Source: Amaurobius ferox (Eukaryota > Arthropoda > Arachnida > Araneae > Amaurobiidae). From it: DNA of 64,000 nucleotides. This document shows positions 45,354-56,400 of this stretch, piece after piece. The stretch's first letter is position 1. Each line of letters starts with the position of its first letter. Under the pieces are notes generated by a model. The model worked only from the letters and a program-made list of their open reading frames with translations. It searched no databases and was not told the origin of the DNA. A program made the translations under genes and the position numbers. The stretch spans positions 103,356,882 through 103,420,881 of the forward strand of contig OX578152.1 of the NCBI GenBank assembly GCA_951213105.1, in the 5' to 3' direction.

Positions 45354-46545
45354 AAAATGTGATGTAGACAGCAGATGACTTTCGCTACAGCTTCGAAATC
45401 ATAATCCATTAAATTAATTTTAATTGCTTCAATTCACACGATATTTAATATTATATCCAATTTGCAGTTTTAACGCGCCTTTTTCTTTTTCATTTGGCGA
45501 CTTAGTGCAGCTTAAAACGACGCCATCTCTTCTAAATTTCCCCTAAACTTAAATATCTCGTAAAAGGTTAGTCCAAGAGAAATAGAGTTGACCTTATTTG
45601 TCTCGTCGTTAAAAATTACGTATAAAACAAGCCTTTAAAAATACTTTTAAGCATACTTGGTGTTTTGTTTCACATTTAGGCGATTTTGCAAGTCATTTCG
45701 CAAAAAAAATCTAGTTCTACTTTTTTCAAATAGTGCCAAAATCTAATCAACAAGTGATATCACTTACTTCAATTACCTACTTACCTACTTCAATTACCTA
45801 CTTAATCACTTATCTACTTCAATTAAATACTTTATCAATTACCTACTTAATCACTTATCTGCTTCAGTTACCTACATAAGCACTTACCTACTTTAATTAC
45901 CTACTTAATCACTTATCTACTTCAATTACCTCTTAATTGCTTATCTACTTAACCACTTACCTACTTCAATAACCTACTTAATTACTTGTCTACTTCAATT
46001 ACCTATTTAATCGCTTACCTACTTAACCACTTACTTAATCACGTATCTACTTCAATTAACCACTTAATCACTTACCTACTTCATTTACCTACTTAATCAC
46101 TTATCCACTTTAATTACCTACTTAATCACTTATCGACTTCAATTACCTACGTAATCACTTACCTACTTAACCACTTGCCTACTTCAATTACCTACTTCAT
46201 CACTTATCGACTCCAAATACCTACTTAATGACATACCTCCGTCAATTACTTACTTAGTCACTTATCAATGAAATTATAAAAAATGCCATCGAATAGATTT
46301 AGACTATAGTGATAAACATCGACAGCTTCTCAAAAATAAAAGGAAAATCTTTATTCCGAAAATGATCCATTCTGAAGTGATAAGGTTGATCTTATTCTTT
46401 TCGCCGTCAAAATGTACATATAATAGAAGCATTTAATTGATACATTTGAGAGTATTTAGTCTTTTATTTGAGTTTTTGACGAGTTTTGTTAGCCACGATT
46501 TTATTTTTGTTTTGTGATTTACCCGGCTGCTCATTGTAACTACTC
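45354..46545 (-). mobile_element. A-family element with a satellite expansion inside
   Basis: It starts with the inverted 3' end (GTGATGTAGACAGCAGATG) and has ATATCTCGTAAAAGG, AAATTACGTATAAAACAAG and the CAAAATCTAATCA module. It then turns into a tandem array and resumes with a second copy of the ATTCTTTTCGCCGTCAAAATG block near 46400. The hairpin end is missing. Confidence 0.65.
45755..46270 (+). repeat. Minisatellite, CTACTTCAATTACCTACTTA
   Basis: About 18 units of roughly 28 bp made of CTACTTCAATTAC and CTACTTAATCACTTAT. The unit resembles the ACAAGTGA..TACTTACCTACC stretch of the host A element (compare 4248-4262), so it probably grew from it. Confidence 0.9.
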
Positions 46546-47290
46546 TAACTTTGGGTGAACTGGATAACCTGGGTAATAAAAATAGAAAAATGCCAGATTA
46601 AAAAAATTAAGAATGCTATATTTTAAATTCGTAAAGTTTGAAAAGTAAAATACATTTCACTAGCCACTTCTACCACTTTATTTTTATCCCGGAATGCCCG
46701 AGAACTGAACAGTATGACAAATACGTCAGTGATTCATATTTTGAGTACACATCTTTACCAGAAAAGAAATTTTGCGGATTTAGATTCACCGAAAGCAATT
46801 ACTGAACTTGCTCACACACTGTCAACGTCTTCAGAAGAATACTTTTCTGTCGACATGGACATTGAAAATTATGGCTGTATGATCCTTTTTCGAAAGCGAA
46901 ACTACTCTATCCTGTCTACAGAAGAACTAACTGATCGATGCTTCTAGAAACATATCATTCCATGAAATGTTTCTGTCTGTCTACTCAGTCTTCATTTTGA
47001 ACACGTCTATTTTTCTCTGTTCCTAATGTGGCTTGAAATAGGAATGCGAAAGCTTTTACTGCTTATATTGTGCGAATGTGGCCAAATACTGAAAAAAAAA
47101 ACGAACAAAAATAAGTAGTCCTCGTACTTCAGTATATATTCGACATCTATATAAATAGTTATATAAATTCATCTGTTTGTTCATGTCATTATCATGGGAG
47201 AACGGCTTTTCCGAAATTTTGATGGATAGCCTTGATGTGGTGCATTTAAAATTTAGGCGTCTGTCTGTTATTTTGTGTGTTTGTATTCAC
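46546..47290. other. Spacer with one 77-codon frame of unknown nature
   Basis: The frame at 46714-46947 (MTNTSVIHILSTHLYQKRNF...) has a balanced composition but no known domain and no visible splice or promoter context. A D-type end (TATATAAATTCATCTGTTTG) lies near 47160. Confidence 0.3.
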
Positions 47291-47575
47291 GTCCTTCCGA
47301 TTGTCTATCTTCATGTCCTTTCGTCCGTATGTCTGTTTTCATATCCTTCCGTCTGTCTATCGTCATGTCCTTCCGTCCGTCTATCTGTCTGTTTTCATGT
47401 CCATCTATCTCTCCACAGTCTTCATATCCAACTGTCTGCCTGTCTTCATGTCCATCTGTATGTATATCTGTTTCATGTCCATCTGTCTGTCTTCATGTCC
47501 TTCCATTTGTCCATTTGTCTGTCTTCATGTCCTTCCGTTTGTCCGTCTTCTTGTCCTTCCGTCTGCCTGCCATCA
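47291..47575 (+). repeat. CT-rich minisatellite, TCTGTCTTCATGTCC
   Basis: About ten variants of a 23-28 bp unit TGTCTGTCTTCATGTCCTTC. Open in all three forward frames, which explains the long Cys/Ser-rich frames here. Confidence 0.9.
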
Positions 47576-47885
47576 TAACCTTCAGACTGTTTCCTCACTT
47601 TAAGCACAACCCAATCATTATAAGAGCCTCCAAACAATCGGAATCCAATCGTTATTTGAATTTCCAAACTAAAGTGGCCTAATCTGATTTTTAGCATATT
47701 GTAGTTATAAAATATTTTATAGTATAGTTTTCATAGTATAGTATTTATAAATAATTAATATACAGAATTGTTTAAGGACATTGTTGACTACCGTGATTTT
47801 CAACTAATCTTAAATTTCAGCTTTATTTCTCACCAATTTTCAATACACTCTTTTGAATTGTTTAATCTTGTTAGTTCTAGCTATT

Positions 47886-48820
47886 ACTTTCCTTATATAC
47901 ATAATGTATAAGGAAAGTGTTGTGACGCAGTCGAAAATTCGAATTGGAGTTCTCGACAGGAGAGCACGTTTCAAGCATCCCTGATCACGAATCAAACATT
48001 TTTGAAGTGATGTCTGTGTGTGTGTGTGTGTGTGTGTCAGTGAATCTGTGGAGACGATAACTGACGAACGAATGGACCGATTCGAACGAAATTTGGTACA
48101 AAGATCACAATCCATAAACACTGGAAGCCTATTGTTTTTATACGCAATCGAATATTTAGAACCCCCCTAAATTTTCGAGTGAAATTTTGAAAAAATCGTC
48201 AAAAAATCAAAACCGCTAATAAAGTTACGCAAATAGATATTTCTTATGTAATTTTTCATTAGAAAACGATTGACATAAATTTTAGAACGCTAATATGAAC
48301 TGTTCTCGAGATATTGCACATTTTTCAAAAAAAATATCAAAAAGTCATATAAAATAAAAAAATATACTTCCTATTGAAAAACATGTTCACTTTTCAGATG
48401 TAATACCATGCGATAAATTGGGTGACATCATTGTTGTGGAACTAGCTCGTTCCATTCAGGAAAAAAAAAACTTTGAGTAATACTTTTCTATTTGGACGCC
48501 AATAGTCATTTATCTGCTGTAAGAATAACTTATTTCTCTGTCCATAACGCTTGGCGACGAATTTTTCGGAATGTCGCCAACTTGGCGACTTTTTTAAATG
48601 TTGCCAAATTAACAAAAATCTCGCCAAATGGATACAAATGACGCTAAATCAATGAAAATGACGACTAATTGAAGAAAATTCAATATCTTGGAAAGAATAT
48701 AAGTATCTGCTATAAGAATAACATTTTTGTTAACTGTGAAAGTAGTAAATTCATTGCATTATGTAAGGAAAGTCATGTGTTGCGCACAAAACATGTGTTG
48801 TTTACAAAACTGATTTTTTT
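47886..48820 (+). mobile_element. B-family element, complete
   Basis: Hairpin TTTCCTTATATACATAATG to a 3' end in which the ATGTGTTG...CACAAAAC stretch is duplicated (48774-48812). The GGCGA block is shortened. Confidence 0.8.
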
Positions 48821-49329
48821 CCCGATCAATTGTCAATAATATTCTAATATTTTTTTCTTTTTCATACATAGGCTCTCGTAAAACTTTTTCCTGGCAGAAG
48901 GCAAACACAAACTTTAGCTTGCAAATATAAACATGCAATTATTTGTTAATAATTTATATCAATTGAAATATATAATAGTAACTATTATGGTTCATGAATG
49001 CTAATGATTGACTCATCAAGACTTTTGACTCCATCAAGACTTTTGACATCCCCTCTTGAATTTCACTTCAGCCCCTCTGGAATTTCTTCTCTGGCTACGC
49101 CCCTGGATGGAGCCAAAATTTCGATACAGCCTCCCGCACACACACACATACTCACACAAACAGAGGGTGTTCAAAACCTCCAGAAACCTCTCAGTAGGGC
49201 GTCATAAGGCTGAAAATTCGTCGGCTACAGGACAGGATCTAACTAAGCTAACTTTCAATCAAGACGACAATTTTCGATGCCATACATTGTTAAACAAAAT
49301 TAATCTTACTAAAAAAACTTACAATTTTT
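48821..49329. other. Spacer
   Basis: A CATCAAGACTTTTGACT direct repeat at 49014-49042. No gene is assigned. Confidence 0.35.
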
Positions 49330-50133
49330 ACTTTCCCTGCAATACATGGTAATGTATAGGGAAAGTATTGGAATCATGCAGAAAATCACAACTCGAATTT
49401 TCGACGGATCTGCACGTTTCGAGACCTCTAGAATGCGAAAAAACAATTGTTAACGTGACGTCTGTGTGTGTGTCTGTCTGTCAGTCTGTCTGTGTGTCTG
49501 TCTGTGCAATGTATGTATCCACTCTAACTCAAAAACTAATGGACCGAATTTCATAAAATTTGGTAGATAAGTCACTTCGGTATGACCCTGGTGCTGATTA
49601 GTTTTTGGTACAATTCGTAAAAACAGAACCCGCCTTTTTTTGCGAAATGGCCCGTAAAAATTTCATGTATCCACTCTAGCTAAAATACTAATTGACCACA
49701 TTTCACAAAATTTGGTAGATAAGTTACTTGTAAGATACTCTGGTGCTGATTAGATTTTGGTATTAATCGGAAAAGAACAACCTGCCTTTTTTACGAAATG
49801 GCCCGCAAAAATCGCAAAATCTAAAAAAAGCTACGGATGTTCAAGTATATCAATTAAATGATTGTTTTATACCTAATTTTTGATGAGGAAAATAATAAGA
49901 ACAACTCTATTACTCTAGGAATAACCATTCTCGAGATATTTGAAATTTTTCGAATTTAGTTATGCCGCTTTTAGAAAAACGTCTAATTATCAAATAAAAA
50001 CAGAAATTGAATTAAAAATGCAAATTTGGTGTTATTTTGTGCAATTAAACTCGATTCAATGAATTATTAAAGAAAAAAAATATATGAATTTGAGTCTGCA
50101 GGGAAAGTCATGTGCTGCCCACATCAGATTTCT
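49330..50133 (+). mobile_element. A-family element, complete
   Basis: Hairpin CTTTCCCTGCAATACATGG..AGGGAAAG, TCTAGAATGCG, TGTCTG microsatellite, two GCGAAATGGCCCG modules, ATTCTCGAGATATTTG, and the 3' end ATGTGCTGCCCACATCAG. The best-preserved A copy in plus orientation. Confidence 0.85.
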
Positions 50134-50509
50134 TTATGTTAGTTTCCATACTTGTTACTAAACACCCTGCCTCAGAAAATCTCATAAATTATTTTATTCC
50201 CATCCATCTCAAAGAATTGCTCGAAACGTCATAACGGAAAACGATGAATCAAGGAATACATTCACTTTTCCAATTCCTGCGAATGTCTGTAGAATATAAA
50301 GAACTTGGACACAGTAAACAAATACATAAATCAAGCAAAAATGCGTCATGTCTCTCTTTGTTCTGAAACTGTGTTTTTATCTGTTCAAGGCGCGTCTTCG
50401 TATTAAAATAGCGTTATATTTACCATGTTCGTGGTGTAGAATTAAACTCATTGACATTTCAATCACTCTGTCTCTGAACTTATAACGCTATAAAACAAGA
50501 AAAATCAAT
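50134..50509. other. Spacer holding the inverted F-type repeat
   Basis: CATAACGGAAAACGATGAATC, CAGTAAACAAATACATAAATC and neighbouring words are inverted relatives of 40960-41160. Confidence 0.4.
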
Positions 50510-51615
50510 CATGCATAAGCATTGATTATGAAACACTTTCCAACTCTAATTTTATTTAAACATCTCTAAAATGCGATACATTCAGCGGTAATATTTTTAA
50601 AATTATCACAGTACTTCAAAAATTAAATATATTTGAAAATTTAAAACTTCATCGAAAAAAACGAACTTGATTCAAATAACCTCATCGAAATATAAATCGC
50701 CTATCTCTCTGTGTAAAAGCAGTAAATATTTCATTCATGCATTTTTATTTCATTCATCACAGTACTGCAATAATTTATTCTACTTAAAAACTTAAAACCA
50801 TGGAGGTAAAAGTATTAACTCTATGCATAAAACTTCATCGAAAAAGTCTGCCATTAAATCGTCTGCTTCTCTATATAAAATCAATGAATGTTTCATTCAT
50901 ATCATCTATATTGCAGACTCCAGAGCAAAATAATTTTGCGTTAAAGAAATACAGCAATTCTTATACAACTCATCTTACAGCCTAATCTGTTTACATTCTA
51001 CATAAGTGAACATTAGGTTTCGTTGTAGAAATAATCAAAGTTTGATGATCATTTAAACTCAAATATATTGTAATTGTGTTGTTTCAGAATACAGATGCAC
51101 AGAAATTAAGCAAAAATAAAGTGGTTTTAGGACGGATACAACACTAAATATAAATAAAAAATAACTTTAAAAATCACAATTTTGACACAGGATGGATGGT
51201 ATTGATCATTTAAACTCAAATATATTGTAATTGCGCTGCGTTGTATCATAATACAGATGCACAGAAATTAAGCAAAACTAAAGTGGTTTTAGGACAGATA
51301 CAACACTAAATATAAATTAAAAAGAATGTTAAAAATGACGATTTTCACGCACAATGGATACCATATTTTATTTTGAAGTGGGTCACGTGATCTCCTCATA
51401 TAATGGTCACGTGATCTCTTCACATAATTATCACGTGATCAATTCATAAAATGGTCACGTGATCTCTTCGTGGAAAGGGTGTAATTAATATGTTAATTTT
51501 TATTTAAAAAACTACTGAATATATTTTGCTGAAAATTTTTTTTATATATTTTATGGGATAATTTGAATACTTGCTAAAACTTTCGAAGCAATTTGTGAAT
51601 TTTAAATTTGCTTAA
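50510..51615 (-). repeat. E-family repeat, copy 2
   Basis: Inverted copy of 43670-44760 about 5.8 kb away. It has an internal direct duplication of about 150 bp (ACTCAAATATATTGTAATTG ... AATACAGATGCACAGAAATT, at about 51056 and 51212) and the TCACGTGA array, neither of which is present in copy 1. Confidence 0.75.
51388..51470. promoter_or_regulatory. Array of four TCACGTGA sites
   Basis: The 8-bp palindrome TCACGTGA occurs four times (starting near 51391, 51415, 51439, 51465 within GGTCACGTGATCTC-type units of about 24-30 bp). TCACGTGA is the preferred site of bHLH-zipper factors of the MITF/USF type. A regulatory role is inference only. Confidence 0.4.
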
Positions 51616-51654
51616 AAAATGTTTGAAAAATTCGAATAATTTGCAAAATTAACA

Positions 51655-51819
51655 TACATTGCACAGACAGACACAGACACACACACAGACGTCACGCTAA
51701 AAATAGTTTTTCGTGTCCTAGAGGTCCCAAAACGTGTAGCTTCGTCGAAAATTCGAGTTACACTTTCCGACATGATTTCAATACTTTTCCTATACATTAC
51801 CATGTATTGCAGGGAAAGT
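51655..51819 (-). mobile_element. A-family element, terminal fragment
   Basis: ACAGACGTCACGCTAAAAATAG, TAGAGGTCCCAAAACGTGTAG and the hairpin TATACATTACC..GCAGGGAAAGT. Confidence 0.8.
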
Positions 51820-52629
51820 AAAAATTGTTTCTTCATATTGGAATCTTCTGTACTTCCAGTCTGGTTCAACATAATATCATCACTGTGTGGTTAAATTTAA
51901 TTGTGAGAATATTTATCTCCATAATAAAATATTCGGAGTGTTAGTCTCCACTCGATTATCCGATATATTATTATTCCATAAAGTTCAGTTCTGCTTACAT
52001 CACGATCAGCGGAATGAGAAATATTGGCATATTTTTCCATATTTCGTATCCAAGTTATTCTTTTAAAATATTTCTTACACTAAGTTATCTTTTTTTTGGC
52101 AACGTGTTAGTGACGTCAATGAATACATTTAATTTAAATGCAGCTCATAATAACTGTTTTGAATATCAAAATCCATTTCAAATTTAATCATAAAATTATC
52201 GCATATTTTTTAATTCTAACAGCATATAATATGCGGTATGTAAAACAACACGTCATCTCCGATCACTGTATACTGCCTTATTTTCATAGTTTTCAGACAT
52301 TTTAATTTAAAAATCGATTATTAATGAAATTTATTTTCAATGAAATTGCGTCAAAGCTAACTCTAATATATTGTGAACGTTATGACATGGCTAATAACTC
52401 CGTTTTATCTTCATACGATCAATATGTGTTCATTGTCCTGATAGTTTCCATTGCAACGAAATTTCTTTTGAATTTCCATTTAAAATATATTTTGTTTATT
52501 AAAATATACAAAAATATGTGGAGAATTTTGAATATTTATTTTGAAAACAGATTTATTTGAATTCTCGCAGAGTTTCCCCTCTTATTACTATCGGTGCAGA
52601 AATTTTGTTGTTGTCGTTTTGGTTGTTGT
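51820..52629. other. AT-rich spacer
   Basis: The frame at 52324-52560 encodes a hydrophobic AT-rich peptide with no recognised family. No repeats are assigned. Confidence 0.35.
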
Positions 52630-53430
52630 TATATTGTTATTATTCAGACCGCCCAACTCGCCCAAAGGGTGTAGAGGAAATTGTTGAATAGGGTGTTGTT
52701 ATATTGTTATTACCCAGACCGCCCAGTTCACCCAAAGGGTTGCAGAGCAGATTTTTGTTTCGATTGTTGTTATATTGTTATTACTTAGACCGCCCAGTTT
52801 ACCCAAAGGGTTGCAGAGCAGATTCTTGCTTTGATTGTTGTTATATTGTTATTACCCAGGCCGCCCAGTTCACCCAAAGGATTGCAGAGCAAACTCTTGT
52901 TTTGATTGTTGTTATATTGTTATTACTCAGACCGCCCAGTTTACCCAAAGGGTTGCAGAGCAGATTCTTGTTTTGATTGTTGCTATATTGTTATTACTCA
53001 GACCGCTCAGTCATTACAAAGGGTTGCAGAGCAGATTTTTGTTTTGAATGTTGCTATATCGTTATTACTCAGACCGCTCATCTCAGCCAAAGGGGTGTAG
53101 AGCAGATTATTTTTATTGCCCAGACCACCCAACTCACACACAGGGTGTTGAGCCAAAGGGGTGTAGAGCAGATTATTTTTATTGCCCAGACCACCCAGCT
53201 CACCCACAGGGTGTTGAGGAGATTGTTGTTTGATTATTGTTATATTGTTGTTACCCAGACCGCTCAGCTCACCCAAAGAGGTGTAGAGAAGATTGTTGTT
53301 TTGATTGTTATTACCCAGACCGCCCAGCTCACCCAAAGGATGTAGAGCAGATTGTTGTTTTGGTTGTTGTTATATTGTTAGCGCCCAGCATACCCAAAGG
53401 GTGTAGAGCAGATTGTGGTTATATTGTTAA
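52630..53430 (-). repeat. 71-bp satellite derived from the SINE tail
   Basis: About eleven units with TTGTTGTTATATTGTTATTA, CCCAGACCGCCCAG and CACCCAAAGGGTTGCAGAGC. Read on the minus strand, each unit gives ACACCCTTTGGGTGAG..GGGCGGTCTGGGTAATAACAA. This parallels the SINE tail ACACCTTTCTGGTAGGTCGGACGGTCTGGGTC followed by CAA repeats. The long plus-strand frames (LLYCYYSDRPV...) are readings of the array and are not a gene. Confidence 0.85.
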
Positions 53431-54192
53431 AGCGTTCTTTGGTTTACGAGAATTCGTTGTGAGTTCTTGTGGTATTTTATTTCCGACTGAATCCTAAATT
53501 TCGGATAACCCCGCTGCATTTCCTGTTGACCAAATATTCCGCCAAATTTCAATTTTTAACAGAATGTATCTACACATAACATTTTATAAATTTAGGAATA
53601 TTTGCTCTTGAATTATCATGTACACACACGCACACAGTCGAACTTTCTGAAATTATTCGAAAGGGTTTCAGAAAGTATTAAAATGTTTTTCTTCCTTTGA
53701 ATCCTGAATTCGAAAATATTCGGAAAAACAATACTTTCTCTTTACAATACTGTAAGAAAGTAGTAAATCACGTGATCGCTTCACTATAGAAATTCCCTGT
53801 ACATGTCTATAAAATAAACCTGGTATAGAGTACACACATACATAAATCAAATAAAAATGCTTGTCGTTTCCTACGTTTTCAAAAAACGGCGTTTTCCACT
53901 TTTCTTGGTCTTGTAGTGCTGGTGGCAGAACATTTATCATAGATGAACTGCCGAATAAGACGAAGAGTTTTCCCTTTTTAAAACAAAGCCTGATGTAGGT
54001 AAATGGCTTTCCATACAGACACATATTAATGTGTTCTTTATTTATTTATTTATGCTTATTCCATTGCACAAAATTAGACATTACTGCACAAAATGAGACG
54101 TGAATCGAATACTCATTTGAAATTACGAGAGTTATTCGAAAATCAACCTCCGGTATGCTTGCAGAAAATTTAAGAAAGAACGACTTAATTTC
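53431..54192. other. Spacer
   Basis: Contains a superfamily-like ACACGCACACAG..ATACTTTCTCTTTACAATACTG stretch (53625-53760), probably a decayed relative in minus orientation, and one TCACGTGA at 53768. No gene is assigned. Confidence 0.4.
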
Positions 54193-54319
54193 ACTTCCCC
54201 TGCAATACATGGTAATGTATAGGGAAACTATTGGAATCATGCCGAAAATTGCAACTCAAGTTATCGATGAATCTACACATTTTGGGACCTCTAGAATTCG
54301 AAAAAACAATTTTCAGCGC

Positions 54320-54359
<40 letters not shown>

Positions 54360-54518
54360 TGAGAGAGAGAGAGAGAGAGAGTGTTTGTATATCTGTGTCT
54401 GTGAGAGAGAAAAAGAGAGGGGGTGTGTGAGAGAAAGAGAGAGAGAGAGATAAATGAGTCTGCCTTTTCTTTCTGAGAAATTGCCCACAAAAATTGTCTG
54501 TATCCACTCTAGCTAAAA
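54193..54518 (+). mobile_element. A-family element, 5' fragment, with GT/GA microsatellite
   Basis: Hairpin ACTTCCCCTGCAATACATGG.., then GT and GA runs (54325-54450) and the TGTATCCACTCTAGCTAAA module. It is cut at the start of the oppositely oriented copy. Confidence 0.8.
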
Positions 54519-55225
54519 AAAAATTCTGATGTGTACAGCACATGACTTTCGCTACAGACTCAAACTCATTTTTTTCTTTATTTCTCTGATAATTTATTAA
54601 TTGAATTCAATTGCAGAAAATAACCTGGGTAATTATTTTAAATTGCATCGAGTTTCCAGTTTTAATTCAATTTACTTTATCATGTATCGACTGGACTTAT
54701 TTACAGAGCGATGTGTTAAACATTCGAAAAACCGAAATATCTCGAGAACGAGTGAGCCCGATAGGTATGAGGTTAATCTTATTTTTTTCGTCGTCAGAAA
54801 TGACGTATAAAACTATTAAAATGATGCATTTGAGCATGCATAGTCTTTACATTTTAGGTTTTGGCTATGTTTGCGGTCCATTTCGCAAAAAAGGCAGGAT
54901 TTTTCTCCCCAAATCTTACCAAAATCTAATGAAAACCAGGGTCGTCCACAAGTGATTTATCTACTCAATTTTGTAACATTGAGTCAAATTGTTTTCCAGT
55001 TAGAATGGATTACAAAGTCCACTTCCACGGTAAGAGCTTGCAATTTCGTCCCAGTAGCTCAACGGTAGAGCGTCGGCTGTCCGGTTCGGAGATCCAGGGT
55101 TCGATTCCCAGTTGGAGCAGCAAGGTTCGTTACAGGATATATACAATTTTCGTGGTCCATTTCGCATAAAAAGTCAATTTCTTTTCTCTATGAATCGTAC
55201 CAACCTCTAGATTTTAAGATCTCGT
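54519..55225 (-). mobile_element. A-family element, hairpin end missing, with tRNA-like insert
   Basis: Begins with AATTCTGATGTGTACAGCACATG, has ATATCTCGAGAACGAG, AAATGACGTATAAAAC and AAAATCTAATGAAAACCAGG. A tRNA-like repeat then interrupts it at about 55030-55135, and the family resumes with CGTGGTCCATTTCGC. Confidence 0.7.
55048..55119 (+). other. tRNA-like repeat unit, copy 2
   Basis: A 72-nt stretch has an intact D-arm (GCTC..GAGC), box B GGGTTCGATTCCC and near-pairing acceptor strands (GTCCCAG with TTGGAGC). A true anticodon arm is uncertain. It is better preserved than copy 1 at 37436. The shared upstream flank suggests a dispersed element; a decayed real tRNA gene cannot be excluded. 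Confidence 0.55.
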
Positions 55226-55944
55226 GTCAGGACTTTTCTCACAGGCTCAAATTGTTTTGACTTCCGTTATATTTATCCTCATTCATTTGAGTTTTACAGC
55301 ACACAAAACGCGAAATCACAGCGAATTGAAATGACATCAAATTCGTTCTAAGTAATTACTTCATTGTCTTGACACACTTTTAAAGGGAGAACGAAAAATA
55401 CAAGGAACGAAAATATCTTGAATGGCTTATCTTAACGGGATGGAAATAATTCCGTTCGTTTTGTGATTAAGCCATATTTTACATAATAAAAGAAAATGAC
55501 TCTCTCTGTGTGTATGTCATCTCTACATTGTAAAACATTCTGCAATCGCTTGAAAAAGAAGAGTTTAGCCAGAGCCGTGTATAGAACTCTAGTCATCCGA
55601 GTGCAATACCCATGGGCTAACCAATGGGCTAACAAAGGGGCGGAACCCCCTAGTATATTAAATAAAATTAATTATATATTTCTCTTCTTTCTCAGCTTGG
55701 CATGGGATAGAATAGAATACAATATTGTTTCATGTTAAATTGCCATTTTCTTATTTTACATAAGCTAAGCTCAATAAAGTTAAAGTGAATAGAAAAATAA
55801 ATGTTGGGACTTCCCATCATTGATTCTTCTATTGTCTTATTCTGTGAGAAAAGCAACTTATCATACTGATATACAAAATCAAATACAAACAACAAACTAC
55901 TAGAACATATCATAATTTATTTTATTATACAATATTTCACAATT
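55226..55944. other. Spacer
   Basis: CCCATGGGCTAACCAATGGGCTAAC short direct repeat at 55608-55632. No gene is assigned. Confidence 0.35.
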
Positions 55945-56125
55945 TCATTATTTCCTATTCAATATATCACATATTATTGTAAGCAAAATTTCATAATTTC
56001 ATTATTTCATATTCAATATATCACACATTATTGTAAGCAAAATTTCATAATTTCATTATTTCATATTCAATATATCACACATTATTGTAAGCAAAATTTC
56101 ATAATTTCATTATTTCATATTCATT
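55945..56125 (+). repeat. 62-bp tandem repeat, three units
   Basis: Units of TTATTGTAAGCAAAATTTCA, TAATTTCATTATTTCATATTC and AATATATCACACA. Confidence 0.9.
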
Positions 56126-56184
56126 TCATTGTTTGTGGGATTTTACGGAAATCAGTATCTATCCTTACTTATTTAATCATAGCC

Positions 56185-56400
56185 ATCACAATTATTAGTT
56201 TTAAACTTTTTTTTGATGGAACTATGCATATATAATAGTTATTGTTGATTTAATCATAGCCATCACAATTATTAGTTTTATACTTTTATGTGATGAGACT
56301 ATGGATATTTAATTGGTATTGCTTATTTGATCATAGCCATCACTCATTATTTTCATATTTTTTTGTGATATGACCATGAATAATAGTTAATAAAATTTTA
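56185..56400 (+). repeat. 78-bp imperfect tandem repeat
   Basis: Three units sharing ATTTAATCATAGCCATCACA and ATTATTAGTTTTA. Confidence 0.75.

Noticed and set aside
47177..47682. Cys/Ser-rich frames resembling a secreted peptide
   Set aside because: They follow the TCTGTCTTCATGTCC minisatellite in all frames.
43670..51615. A CRISPR-like or viral inverted structure
   Set aside because: The arms are a dispersed repeat pair with transposon fragments between them; there are no regularly spaced short repeats or viral genes.
52704..53497. Overlapping Cys/Tyr-rich frames resembling a repeat protein
   Set aside because: All three frames are open across a 71-bp satellite, so openness reflects the lack of stop words in the unit, not coding.
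55048..55119. A functional tRNA gene
   Set aside because: The anticodon stem does not pair well, no clear T-run terminator follows, and the upstream flank is shared with another copy.
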